From Cryobacterium zongtaii (GTDB lineage: Bacteria; Actinomycetota; Actinomycetes; Actinomycetales; Microbacteriaceae), in NCBI RefSeq assembly GCF_002909375.1, contig NZ_PPXD01000007.1, forward strand, positions 451,378-515,377: 64,000 nt of DNA. The letters run 5' to 3'. The translations under genes were made by a program, and so were the position numbers. This document shows positions 33,062 through 41,893 of this stretch, one piece after another. Below the pieces are notes generated by a model that had not been told where the DNA came from, made no database searches, and worked only from the letters and a program-made list of their open reading frames with translations. Within the stretch, counting starts at the first letter, position 1, and each line of letters starts with the position of its first letter.

Positions 33062-34627
33062 TTAGCGGCCGAGCATCTTCTGCAGTGCCGCCATCTCCTC
33101 GGCCGACGGTCCGCCGGCCTTGGCTCCGCCGCCCAGACCGAAACCTGAGCCGCCGGCGGCGGGAGCGCCGCCGACCTTTTCACCGGAGGCGATGGCCGCA
33201 TTCTCCGCGGCACGCTTGGCCGGGTTGCCCGACTTCGAGCCCTTCTTTTTCTGCTGCACCTGGGGACGCTTGCCGCCCATACCGCCGGGGATCGGACCCA
33301 TGCCGGGGATGTTGGGCATGCCGCCCTTGGCCACGGTCTTCATCATCTTGGCGGCCTGTTCGAACCGCTGCACGAGCTGGTTCACCTCGGTGACGGTCGA
33401 CCCGGAACCGCGCGCGATGCGGAGGCGCCGTGAACCGTTCAGGAGCTTGGGTGTGACCCGCTCGGCCTTGGTCATCGACTGGATGATCGCTTCGGTGCGC
33501 ACGATCTCGCGCTCGTCGAAGTTGTCCAGCTGCTGCTTCATGGCGCCGGCGCCGGGCAGCATGCCCATCATCTTCTTGATCGAGCCCATGTTGCGCAGCT
33601 GCTGCATCTGGCCGAGGAAGTCGTCGAGGGTGAAGGTGTCGGTGGAGAACTTCTCCGCGATCTTGCGCGCTTCGTCCTCGTCGAACGCACCCTGAGCCTG
33701 CTCGATCAGTGTGAGGATGTCACCGAGGTCGAGGATCCGGCTGGCCATGCGGTCGGGGTGGAACGGTTCGAAGTCTTCCAGGCCCTCTCCCGTGGATGCG
33801 AACATGATCGGTCGGCCGGTGATCGACGCCACCGACAGTGCCGCACCACCGCGGGCGTCGCCGTCGAGCTTGGACAGCACGACACCGGTGAAGTCGACGC
33901 CGTCCTGGAATGCACGGGCCGTCGCCACGGCGTCCTGACCGATCATGGCGTCGATGACGAAGAGCACCTCGTCGGGGTCGATGGCCTTGCGGATGTCCGC
34001 GGCCTGCTTCATCATCTCGGCGTCGACGCCGAGACGTCCTGCGGTGTCGACGATGACCACGTCGTGCAGCTTCTGCTGAGCGAACTTGACGCCGTCGCGG
34101 GCCACCTTGACCGGGTTGCCGACGCCGTTGCCGGGCTCGGGGGCGTACACGGGCACACCCGCCTGCGCGCCGACGACCTCGAGCTGGGTGACGGCGTTGG
34201 GGCGCTGCAGGTCGGCGGCGACCAGGATCGGTGTGTGGCCGTCCTTTGCCAGCCACTTGGCGAGCTTGCCGGCCAGGGTGGTCTTACCCGCACCCTGGAG
34301 ACCGGCGAGCATGATGATGGTCGGCGGCTTCTTCGCGAATTCCAGGCGGCGCTGCTGGCCACCGAGAATCTGGATGAGCTCCTCGTTGACGATCTGCACG
34401 ACCTGCTGGGCCGGATTCAGCGCCTTGCTGACCTCGTCGCCGAGGGCGCGTTCGCGCACCTTGCCGGTGAAGTCCTTGACCACTTCAAGCGCCACGTCGG
34501 CGTCGAGAAGGGCGCGCCGGATCTCGCGGACGGTGCCGTCGACATCCGCGGCGCTGAGCTTGCCCTTGGTGCGGAGATTTTTAAACGTCTCGGCGAGGCG
34601 ATCTGAGAGGTTTCCAAAAGTAGCCAT
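33062..34627 (-). CDS. ffh: Signal recognition particle protein Ffh
   Basis: Ffh binds signal sequences and 4.5S RNA. The 521-aa product has the N domain, the G domain (LAGLQGAGKTTLAGKLA, VDTAGRLGVD, SKLDGDARGGAALS) and the Met/Gly-rich M domain (MLPGAGAMKQQL, GSRRLRIARGSG, MGPIPGGMGG). It interacts with FtsY encoded at 37.4 kb. The length is normal. Confidence 0.97.
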   Translation of the reverse strand: MATFGNLSDRLAETFKNLRTKGKLSAADVDGTVREIRRALLDADVALEVVKDFTGKVRERALGDEVSKALNPAQQVVQIVNEELIQILGGQQRRLEFAKKPPTIIMLAGLQGAGKTTLAGKLAKWLAKDGHTPILVAADLQRPNAVTQLEVVGAQAGVPVYAPEPGNGVGNPVKVARDGVKFAQQKLHDVVIVDTAGRLGVDAEMMKQAADIRKAIDPDEVLFVIDAMIGQDAVATARAFQDGVDFTGVVLSKLDGDARGGAALSVASITGRPIMFASTGEGLEDFEPFHPDRMASRILDLGDILTLIEQAQGAFDEDEARKIAEKFSTDTFTLDDFLGQMQQLRNMGSIKKMMGMLPGAGAMKQQLDNFDEREIVRTEAIIQSMTKAERVTPKLLNGSRRLRIARGSGSTVTEVNQLVQRFEQAAKMMKTVAKGGMPNIPGMGPIPGGMGGKRPQVQQKKKGSKSGNPAKRAAENAAIASGEKVGGAPAAGGSGFGLGGGAKAGGPSAEEMAALQKMLGR

Positions 34628-34639
34628 TGTGGTCTTAGT

Positions 34640-35248
34640 TTAACCGATCAATCGTTCGACGGCGCGCACCGCACTGGCCCGACGGGCGGCGACGGTGGCG
34701 GGGTCCGGCGCCCGGTCGGCGGCCAGGGCGGCGGCAGGCTCGTGGATCCAGCACGAGACGATCCCGAACACGAGGGCGTTGAGGTGGTCGGGGTCCCAGG
34801 ATGCGTCGACGCTTCCGCTCGCCTGCAGTGCGATGACCGCGCGGACCCGCTCGGCGTGGAAATCCTCGATGAGGGCCAGCGGCGGGTTGATCAGGTCCTG
34901 GCCCTCCAGATTGGCCCAGTCGATCATCCGCAGGTATTCCGGATGCGCGACCGAGTGGTCGTAGAGTGCGCCCGCGAACTCGGGCAGGGACTCCCCTGCG
35001 CCCTGCTCCACCGCGCTCGCAAACTCGATCAGGTTCAGTTCCAGGACCGCGCTGAAGAGGTCCGCCTTGTGCCGGTAGTAGGCGTAGAGGCGCTCCTTAC
35101 TGGCCGAGGCGTTGCGGGCGATTCGGTCGATGCGGGCACCGGCGAGCCCGTAGGCGGCGAATTCCACCCTCGCGGCCTCGAGGATGCGCTGACGTGTGGG
35201 CGCTGGCTCCTTCGGCGGCAGCCCGGACGGTGAATCGACTCTTTTCAT
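34640..35248 (-). CDS. TetR-family regulator
   Basis: The 202-aa protein has an N-terminal HTH (TRQRILEAARVEFAAYGLAG, ARIDRIARNASASKERLYAYY) and an all-helical ligand domain. It is divergent from the MFS efflux gene, and a perfect 18-bp palindrome lies between them. It probably represses itself and the pump until a ligand binds. Confidence 0.94.
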   Translation of the reverse strand: MKRVDSPSGLPPKEPAPTRQRILEAARVEFAAYGLAGARIDRIARNASASKERLYAYYRHKADLFSAVLELNLIEFASAVEQGAGESLPEFAGALYDHSVAHPEYLRMIDWANLEGQDLINPPLALIEDFHAERVRAVIALQASGSVDASWDPDHLNALVFGIVSCWIHEPAAALAADRAPDPATVAARRASAVRAVERLIG

Positions 35249-35263
35249 GCCATCAGTGTAACA

Positions 35264-35281
35264 AAACGAACTAGTTCGTTT
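35264..35281. promoter_or_regulatory. TetR operator palindrome
   Basis: AAACGAACTAGTTCGTTT is a perfect 18-bp palindrome placed between the divergent TetR and MFS starts, 15 bp from each. TATAGT immediately after it fits a -10 element for the MFS gene. Confidence 0.85.
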
Positions 35282-35296
35282 GGTATAGTTCTCGGC

Positions 35297-36808
35297 ATGT
35301 CACAATCGAGCGCGACCGGCGTTTCCCCGGTTTCCACCCCTCCATCGCCCGACTCCTCTACCGAAGCCCACGCTCACCACCCCCGCCGGTGGTGGCTGCT
35401 GGCCATCGTGGCCCTCGCCCAGCTGACCGTCGTGCTCGACGGCACCATCGTCAACATCGCCCTCCCTCACGCCCAGAGCGACCTCGGCATGAGCGACGGC
35501 GACCGCACCTGGGTCGTCACCCTCTATGCCCTGGTCTTCGGCGCGCTGCTGCTCCTCGGCGGCCGCATCGCCGACTACTGGGGCCGCAAGCGCTCCTTCA
35601 TCGTGGGCATGGCCGGCTTCGCGGTCGCCTCCACGCTCGGCGGCATGGCGCAGAGCACCTGGGAACTCCTGGCAGCCCGCGGCCTGCAGGGCCTGTTCGC
35701 CGCGCTACTGGCCCCGGCCTCGCTGGCCCTGCTCACGGTCAATTTCCCCGGTGGCAAGGACCGCATCAAGGCCTTCTCGGTCTACGGTGCGATCGCCGGC
35801 GGTGGCGCCGCGGTGGGCCTGGTGCTCGGCGGGGTGCTCACCGAGTACGCCAGCTGGCGCTGGTGCCTGCTTGTGAACGTGCCGATCGCGATCATCGCCA
35901 TCGCCGCGGCCATCCCGATCATCCGGGAGAGCAAGGCCCACGGCAACACCCGATACGACGTGCCCGGCGCGATTCTGGTTGCTCTCGGACTCGGTTCGCT
36001 GGTCTTCGGATTCGCCCAGGCCGAGAACGGCTGGTCGGCCTGGCAGGTCCTCGTCTTCATCCCGCTGGGCGTCGTGCTCCTGGGCCTCTTCGTGCTCGTC
36101 GAGAGCCGGTCCAACCACCCGCTGCTGCCGCTGCGGATCCTGGCCGACAAGGTGCGCGGAGGCGCGTTCATCACCGGCACGCTCACCGGCGCCGCGCTGC
36201 TGGGCGGCCTGCTCTTCCTCACCTTCCACCTGCAGATCGTGCTGGGCTTCTCGCCGCTGGAATCCGGACTGGCCTCCCTGCCGATGACCGCGACGATCAT
36301 GGTCGGCGCCACTGTGCTGTCCAAGTTCCTGCCCCGCATCGGCGTTCGCGTGCCGATGACCGTGGGACCTGTCATCGTGGCCGCCGGGCTGTTCTATCTC
36401 TCCCGCATCACCGTCGACGGCAGCTATCTCGTTGAGGTGCTGCCCGGCCTCATTCTGATGGGTGCGGGCCTGGCGATGATCTTTGTGCCACTGCAAAACG
36501 TGGCACTGGCCGGCATCGACGCCCACGACGCCGGCGCCGCCAGCGCCGCGGTCACCGCCGTGCAGCAGATCGGCGGATCGATCGGCTCCGCGGTCTTCAC
36601 AGTGCTCTACACGTCGGCCATTGCGGCCTCGCTGGCCGGCGGCGACGGCACCCCCGTCGCCCAGCTGGAGGCCTTCGTCGACGGCTATCAGGCCGCCTTC
36701 TTCTGGGCCGCCGTGGGCGTGTTGGTGGCCGCCCCCGTCGCGTTCTTCATGGTGCGCCCGAAGCCGGAGGACCTGCTCGGCACCGAGTCGGCCATGCACC
36801 TGGGCTGA
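35297..36808 (+). CDS. MFS drug transporter (DHA2, 14-helix type)
   Basis: The 503-aa protein has the DHA2/EmrB-type pattern: LDGTIVNIALPHAQSDLGMS (motif D1-like), LLLGGRIADYWGRKRSF (motif A), LAARGLQGLFAALLAPASLAL, and IAGGGAAVGLVLGGVLTEYASWRW (motif C). It likely exports drugs with proton exchange. It is controlled by the divergent TetR and followed by a strong terminator. Confidence 0.95.
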   Translation: MSQSSATGVSPVSTPPSPDSSTEAHAHHPRRWWLLAIVALAQLTVVLDGTIVNIALPHAQSDLGMSDGDRTWVVTLYALVFGALLLLGGRIADYWGRKRSFIVGMAGFAVASTLGGMAQSTWELLAARGLQGLFAALLAPASLALLTVNFPGGKDRIKAFSVYGAIAGGGAAVGLVLGGVLTEYASWRWCLLVNVPIAIIAIAAAIPIIRESKAHGNTRYDVPGAILVALGLGSLVFGFAQAENGWSAWQVLVFIPLGVVLLGLFVLVESRSNHPLLPLRILADKVRGGAFITGTLTGAALLGGLLFLTFHLQIVLGFSPLESGLASLPMTATIMVGATVLSKFLPRIGVRVPMTVGPVIVAAGLFYLSRITVDGSYLVEVLPGLILMGAGLAMIFVPLQNVALAGIDAHDAGAASAAVTAVQQIGGSIGSAVFTVLYTSAIAASLAGGDGTPVAQLEAFVDGYQAAFFWAAVGVLVAAPVAFFMVRPKPEDLLGTESAMHLG

Positions 36809-36830
36809 ATCGCCACGCTCCGCACACATC

Positions 36831-36860
36831 AAAGGCCCCCGGATCGCTCCGGGGGCCTTT
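36831..36860. terminator. Bidirectional rho-independent terminator
   Basis: AAAGGCCCCCGGA at 36831-36843 pairs perfectly with TCCGGGGGCCTTT at 36848-36860 around a 4-base loop. A/T ends on both sides serve the MFS gene and the convergent DUF2004 gene. Confidence 0.92.
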
Positions 36861-36881
36861 GGTATGTGACGAGGCCGAATA

Positions 36882-37388
36882 TCAGCTGTCGGCGGCGATC
36901 ACGATGGTGTCGCCGTGTACGTCCAGGGTCACAACGAGCAGGGCATCGGTCTCGTGCGGGCTGATCGAGTAGTCGAGCACCGCGAAATGCTGGTCGTTGC
37001 CGACGTGATGCGGGTGGAACCCGATGCGCTGCAACTGGAGAGAGCGCAGGTAATCGATCTGCTTGTCCCCGGAGTCCCAGATCAGGGCGTCCTCGAGCAC
37101 CTCGGCGTCGAGCTCCTCGAACTGCGCGACGATGAACTGGCTGGTGACCGAGACCTCGGCGCTCAGGTCGGCGACGAGTGATTCGCGAGCCTGCGAATCG
37201 AGGTCTTCCAAGGCGTTGATCATGGCCGCGACGATATCGAGGGCCTCAACCGACACCGAGTCTTCGTCGGGTGAGCTCACGTCGATTTCGACGTTCTGGT
37301 CACCCAGCTCAGCGGTATCGGACCAGTACACCTCGCCGCTGTCGTCGTCGCTGCCGAGGATTCCGAAAAAGTCATGTTCGATGGTCAT
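36882..37388 (-). CDS. DUF2004-type protein
   Basis: The 168-aa acidic protein starts MTIEHDFFGILGSDDDSGEV and includes YWSDTAELGDQNVEIDVSSP and a C-terminal beta-rich part. It resembles DUF2004 proteins of unknown function. The ATG at 37388 lies 10 bp after ftsY. The longer open frame upstream overlaps ftsY and is unlikely. Confidence 0.85.
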   Translation of the reverse strand: MTIEHDFFGILGSDDDSGEVYWSDTAELGDQNVEIDVSSPDEDSVSVEALDIVAAMINALEDLDSQARESLVADLSAEVSVTSQFIVAQFEELDAEVLEDALIWDSGDKQIDYLRSLQLQRIGFHPHHVGNDQHFAVLDYSISPHETDALLVVTLDVHGDTIVIAADS

Positions 37389-37398
37389 GAGGGGCGTC

Positions 37399-38274
37399 CT
37401 ATCCGACGAGTTTTTGTGCGAAAACGTGCGGGGTGAAACCGGTGAGGTCGTTGATTCCCTCACCCTGCCCGACGAGTTTGATGGGGATTCCTGTTTTTTC
37501 CTGAACGGCCAGGACAAAACCGCCCTTGGCCGACCCGTCGAGCTTGGTCAGCACGAGGCCGGTCACCCCGGCGTGCTCGATGAATGCCTCCGCCTGCGCG
37601 AGACCGTTCTGGCCGGTCGTGGCATCCAGCACCAGGAGCACCTCGGAGATCGGGGTCTGCTTCTCGATGACCCGACGGATCTTGGTGAGCTCATCCATCA
37701 GCCCGCCCTTGGTCTGCAACCGGCCGGCGGTGTCGATGATCACGATCTCGGTACCCGTGCTGACGGCACGTTCGACGGTCTGAAAGGCAACGGATGCCGG
37801 GTCCTGGCCCTGGGCCTGCGGTTTCACGATGTCCGCGCCGGCCCGTTCCGCCCAGGTGGCGAGCTGCTCCACCGCGGCGGCACGGAAAGTGTCGGCGGCC
37901 CCGATCAGGACGCTGCGGTCGTGGACGCGCAGGAACTTGGCGAATTTTCCGATAGTGGTGGTCTTCCCCACCCCGTTGACACCGACCACGAGCACCACGG
38001 CAGGCCGGGCGCTGAGGTTCAGCGTGGGATCGAGCTTCGCCAGGCGCTCCTCGATGCCCTCGCGGAGCATCCGGTGCAGGTCCTTGGGGTCCGTGGTGTT
38101 GTACCGCGACACCTTGGCGCGCAGCTCTGCCACGATCGCATCGGTGATGTCGGGGCCGAAATCGGCCTGGATCAACGAGTCCTCGAGGTCATCCCAGGTA
38201 TCGGCGTCGATGGTTTTCTTCGCGAACACTCCGCGCAATGCGCCGGAGAGGGACCACGGGGTGCGTTCTGCCAT
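37399..38274 (-). CDS. ftsY: Signal recognition particle receptor FtsY
   Basis: FtsY is the SRP receptor GTPase. The 291-aa protein has VVGVNGVGKTTTIGKFAKFL (P loop near residue 100), VIIDTAGRLQTKGGLMDEL and LTKLDGSAKGGFVLAV. It lacks a long acidic A domain, as is usual in actinobacteria. It sits apart from smc here because the sulfur cluster lies between them. Confidence 0.97.
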   Translation of the reverse strand: MAERTPWSLSGALRGVFAKKTIDADTWDDLEDSLIQADFGPDITDAIVAELRAKVSRYNTTDPKDLHRMLREGIEERLAKLDPTLNLSARPAVVLVVGVNGVGKTTTIGKFAKFLRVHDRSVLIGAADTFRAAAVEQLATWAERAGADIVKPQAQGQDPASVAFQTVERAVSTGTEIVIIDTAGRLQTKGGLMDELTKIRRVIEKQTPISEVLLVLDATTGQNGLAQAEAFIEHAGVTGLVLTKLDGSAKGGFVLAVQEKTGIPIKLVGQGEGINDLTGFTPHVFAQKLVG

Positions 38275-38372
38275 GCCCCTAGCCTATGGCTCGGCTGCCG
38301 ACCCCGCCGTCGACGCCGGGCACCAGTGCCCACCGCGACACCATATTCACTCGGGGCGTCGGCCGCGTCTTC

Positions 38373-38410
38373 GTGACGCCCCGCTACGGAGCGTGACCGG
38401 CTGTGACGCC
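38373..38410. promoter_or_regulatory. Phased GTGAC repeats upstream of sulfite reductase
   Basis: GTGAC occurs at 38373, 38393 and 38403, that is 20 and 10 bp apart (whole helical turns); the first and last extend to GTGACGCC. An inverted repeat GGGGCGT/ACGCCCC spans 38353-38382. They may bind a sulfur-responsive regulator. Confidence 0.4.
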
Positions 38411-38502
38411 TCGCCATGACGTTGCGGCGCAGGCTCGGTAGATTTCCCAGCACGCCGCGCAGCCTGGCGGAGCAGCGCCCGCGTTCAACGAGGAGGACCT
38501 CA

Positions 38503-40218
38503 GTGCCACAGAGCCAGACCACCCAGCCGCAGACCGAGGCCGGCCATCGTCCGCGACCCGCCTCCCGGCCGAACGGCCAGTGGAAAGTCGACGGCACCGA
38601 GCCGCTCAACGGCAACGAGGCCTGGAAGCAAGTAGACAACGGGCTGAACGTGCGCGAGCGGATCGAGAAGATCTATTCCCGAGACGGGTTCGACTCCATC
38701 GAAAGCACGGACCTGCACGGCCGGTTCCGTTGGTGGGGCCTCTACACTCAGCGCAAGCCGGGTATCGACGGCGGAAAGACCGCGACCCTCGAACCCCACG
38801 AACTCGAAGACGCCTATTTCATGCTTCGGGTGCGCATCGACGGCGGCCAGCTCAGCACCGGCCAGCTGCGGGTCATCGGTCAGATCTCCGAGGAATTCGC
38901 CCGGGACACCGCCGATCTCACCGACCGGCAGAACATCCAGCTGCACTGGATCCGGGTCGAGGACGTTCCCGAAATCTGGCGCCGCCTCGAGGCCGTCGGC
39001 CTGCAGACCACCGAAGCCTGCGGCGATGTGCCGCGCGTGGTGCTCGGCTCCCCCGTCGCCGGCATCGCCGTCGACGAACTCCTCGACCCGACCGACACGA
39101 TCGCCGACATCACGGCGCGGTACATCGGGGTCCCCGAACTCGCGAACCTCCCCCGCAAGTTCAAGACCGCTCTGACCGGGCACCCGAGCCAGGATGTTGT
39201 GCACGAGATCAACGACGTCGGCTTCGTCGCCCTGCGGCATCCGGAGCTCGGCCTCGGTTACGACCTCTGGGTGGGTGGCGGCCTCTCGGCCAACCCCCGG
39301 CTCGGCGAGCGCCTGGGTGCCTTCGTCTCACCCGAGAAGGTCGCCGACGTGTGGCTCGGCGTTGCCTCCATCTTCCGCGACTACGGATACCGGCGCCTGC
39401 GCAACAAGGCCAGGTTGAAGTTCCTGCTGGCGGACTGGGGGCCGGAGAAATTCCGTCAGGTCCTTGAAGACGAGTATCTGTTCGAGGCACTGCCCGACGG
39501 CCCGCCCGCCCCGACGCCGACCCAGCACGGTGACCACATCGGCGTGCACAAGCAGGTCGACGGCCGGTTCTACATCGGTGTCACCCCGTTTGTCGGCCGG
39601 GTCTCCGGCACCATGCTCACACGACTCGCCGACCTCCTCGAGCAGCACGGCTCCGGGCGGCTGCGCACCACGCCGCACCAGAAACTCGTACTTCTGGACA
39701 TCCGAGAAGAAGACGTCGAACCGCTCATCACCGCCCTCGACACGCTCGGCCTCGCCGCCCGCCCCAGCCTGTTCCGCCGTACGACCATCGCCTGCACCGG
39801 CATCGAGTTCTGCAAGCTCGCCATCGTCGAGACCAAGCAGACCGCGACCGACGCCGTTCTCGAACTCGAGAAACGCTTGGCCGGCATCGACGTGCCGCAA
39901 CCGATCAGCCTGCACGTGAACGGCTGCCCCAACTCCTGCGCCCGCATCCAGACCGCCGACATCGGCCTCAAAGGCCAGCTCCTCGCCGACGGGAACGGCG
40001 GCCAGGTCCCCGGTTTCCAGGTGCACCTCGGCGGGGGCCTGGCCTCCGTCGGCCGCGATGAGGCCGGCCTCGGCCGCACCGTGCGTGGTCTCAAGGTCAC
40101 CGCAGACGACCTCGCGGACTATGTGGAGCGCATCGTCCTCCGTTTCCTGGCCGACAGGGGTGACACCGAGACCTTCGCGGTCTGGGCGCACCGCGCAAAC
40201 GAGGAGGCTCTGTTATGA
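38503..40218 (+). CDS. sir: Ferredoxin-dependent sulfite (nitrite) reductase
   Basis: The 571-aa protein reduces sulfite to sulfide with six electrons using siroheme and a 4Fe-4S cluster. It shows DLTDRQNIQLHWI, TTEACGDVPRVVLGSP and the cluster ligands CTGIEFC and NGCPNSC near the C-terminus. Context with cysH/D/N argues for sulfite rather than nitrite. The GTG at 38503 has AGGAGG 6 bases upstream. First gene of the cluster; its stop overlaps cysH (ATGA). Confidence 0.93.
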   Translation: MPQSQTTQPQTEAGHRPRPASRPNGQWKVDGTEPLNGNEAWKQVDNGLNVRERIEKIYSRDGFDSIESTDLHGRFRWWGLYTQRKPGIDGGKTATLEPHELEDAYFMLRVRIDGGQLSTGQLRVIGQISEEFARDTADLTDRQNIQLHWIRVEDVPEIWRRLEAVGLQTTEACGDVPRVVLGSPVAGIAVDELLDPTDTIADITARYIGVPELANLPRKFKTALTGHPSQDVVHEINDVGFVALRHPELGLGYDLWVGGGLSANPRLGERLGAFVSPEKVADVWLGVASIFRDYGYRRLRNKARLKFLLADWGPEKFRQVLEDEYLFEALPDGPPAPTPTQHGDHIGVHKQVDGRFYIGVTPFVGRVSGTMLTRLADLLEQHGSGRLRTTPHQKLVLLDIREEDVEPLITALDTLGLAARPSLFRRTTIACTGIEFCKLAIVETKQTATDAVLELEKRLAGIDVPQPISLHVNGCPNSCARIQTADIGLKGQLLADGNGGQVPGFQVHLGGGLASVGRDEAGLGRTVRGLKVTADDLADYVERIVLRFLADRGDTETFAVWAHRANEEALL

Positions 40219-40940
40219 GCAGCACCGGCACTCCCACGAGCACCCGCCGCTCCCCCGACGAGCTGCGCGCCCTGGCCGCGGCCGGCGCTGCCGAGCTGGA
40301 CGAGGCATCCGCCGACGAGGTCATCGCCTGGGTGGCCCGCAACTTCGGCGCGGAGGCCGCCGCGGTCGCCTGCTCGATGGCCGACGCCGTGCTCCCCCAC
40401 ACCGTGTCCCGGCGACTGCCCGGCGTTGACGTGCTTTTCCTCGACACCGGCTACCACTTCGCCCAGACCCACGACACCCGGGGCGACGTAGCCAGGCTGC
40501 TGCCCGTACGCATCGTCGACGTGCTGCCCGAGCGCACGGTGACCGAGCAGGACGCCGAGCACGGTTCCGAGCTGTTCGCCAGGGACCCGAACCTGTGCTG
40601 CGCGCTGCGCAAGGTCGATCCCCTGCACCGGGTGCTCGGTGGCTACGAGGTCTGGTTCACCGGCGTACGCCGCGACGAGGCCCCCACCCGGGCGAACACG
40701 CCGCTGATCGCCTGGGACGAACGCAACGGCCTCGTCAAGGTCAATCCGCTCGCCGCCTGGAGCTTCGAGGACATCCTGGACTACGCCGGCACGCACAACG
40801 TGCCGGTCAATCCGCTGATGGCCCAGGGCTACCCCTCCATCGGCTGCGCGCCGTGCACCAAACCCGTCGCCGAAGGCGACGATCCCCGATCCGGACGCTG
40901 GGCCAGCCTGGCGAAGACAGAATGCGGACTCCACCTGTGA
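40215..40940 (+). CDS. cysH: Adenylyl-sulfate reductase (CysH family)
   Basis: The 241-aa protein reduces APS (or PAPS) to sulfite. It has VLFLDTGYHFAQT, LCCALRKVDPL, the GCAPCT pair and the C-terminal ECGLHL active-site motif. The CC plus CxxC set indicates a 4Fe-4S enzyme that prefers APS, consistent with the lack of an APS kinase in the cluster. Confidence 0.94.
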   Translation: MSSTGTPTSTRRSPDELRALAAAGAAELDEASADEVIAWVARNFGAEAAAVACSMADAVLPHTVSRRLPGVDVLFLDTGYHFAQTHDTRGDVARLLPVRIVDVLPERTVTEQDAEHGSELFARDPNLCCALRKVDPLHRVLGGYEVWFTGVRRDEAPTRANTPLIAWDERNGLVKVNPLAAWSFEDILDYAGTHNVPVNPLMAQGYPSIGCAPCTKPVAEGDDPRSGRWASLAKTECGLHL

Positions 40941-41893
40941 ACGCTCTCCCCGCCCCCACCATCGACCGCGCCATCGACCGCGCCGCTTCCACCGACAGCA
41001 CCGGGTTGAGCCAGCTCGACGTGCTCGAGAGCGAGGCGATCCACATCATCCGTGAGGTGGTCGCCGAGTTCGAACGCCCCGTGCTGCTGTTCTCCGGCGG
41101 CAAGGACTCGGTGGTCGTGCTGCACCTGGCCGCGAAGGCGTTCTGGCCGGGGAAGGTGCCGTTCCCGCTCCTGCACGTGGACACCGGGCACAACTTTCCC
41201 GAGGTCCTCGAGTTCCGTGACGAGACCGTGGCCCGTCTGGGTCTCCGCCTCGAGGTGGCCAGGGTGCAGGACTATATCGACGACGGCCGCCTGACGGAAC
41301 GCGCCGACGGCACCCGCAACCCCCTGCAGACGTTGCCGCTGCTCGACGCGATCGCCGCCGGCCGCCACGACGCCGTCTTCGGCGGTGCCCGCCGCGACGA
41401 GGACAAGGCCCGTGCGAAGGAGCGCATCCTCTCGCTCCGCGACGAGTTCGGCCAGTGGGACCCGCGCAACCAGCGCCCCGAACTCTGGAACCTCTACAAC
41501 GGCCGCCACACTGTCGGCCAGCACGTACGGGCGTTCCCGATCAGCAACTGGACCGAGCTCAACGTCTGGCGTTACATCGAGCGGGAGGGCATCAGGCTGC
41601 CCGCGCTGTACTACGCGCACGAGCGCGAGGTCTACCGTCGCGACGGCATGTGGCGCGCCGTCGGCCCGGTCAGCGCCCCGCTGGCCAATGAGACCGTCGT
41701 CTCGCGCACGGTCAGGTACCGCACCGTGGGCGACATGAGCTGCACCGGCGCCGTCGACTCCGACGCCGCATCCGTGCAGGACGTCGTACGCGAAATCGCC
41801 GTGAGCACCATCACCGAACGCGGCGCGACCCGCGCCGATGACCGGATCTCAGAAGCCGCCATGGAAGATCGCAAGAAGGACGGGTATTTCTAA
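40937..41893 (+). CDS. cysD: Sulfate adenylyltransferase subunit 2
   Basis: CysD makes APS from sulfate and ATP with CysN. The 318-aa protein has VLLFSGGKDSVVVLHLAAKA (PP-loop), LLHVDTGHNFPEVLEFRD, GARRDEDKARAKERILS and the C-terminal RKKDGYF. The GTG at 40937 overlaps the cysH stop (GTGA); ATG at 40922 is another option. Its stop overlaps cysN (TAATG). Confidence 0.95.
   Translation: MNALPAPTIDRAIDRAASTDSTGLSQLDVLESEAIHIIREVVAEFERPVLLFSGGKDSVVVLHLAAKAFWPGKVPFPLLHVDTGHNFPEVLEFRDETVARLGLRLEVARVQDYIDDGRLTERADGTRNPLQTLPLLDAIAAGRHDAVFGGARRDEDKARAKERILSLRDEFGQWDPRNQRPELWNLYNGRHTVGQHVRAFPISNWTELNVWRYIEREGIRLPALYYAHEREVYRRDGMWRAVGPVSAPLANETVVSRTVRYRTVGDMSCTGAVDSDAASVQDVVREIAVSTITERGATRADDRISEAAMEDRKKDGYF

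Noticed and set aside
35705..36832. 375-aa minus-strand open frame
   Set aside because: It is antisense to the MFS transporter; Gln/His/Arg/Gly-rich low-complexity sequence.
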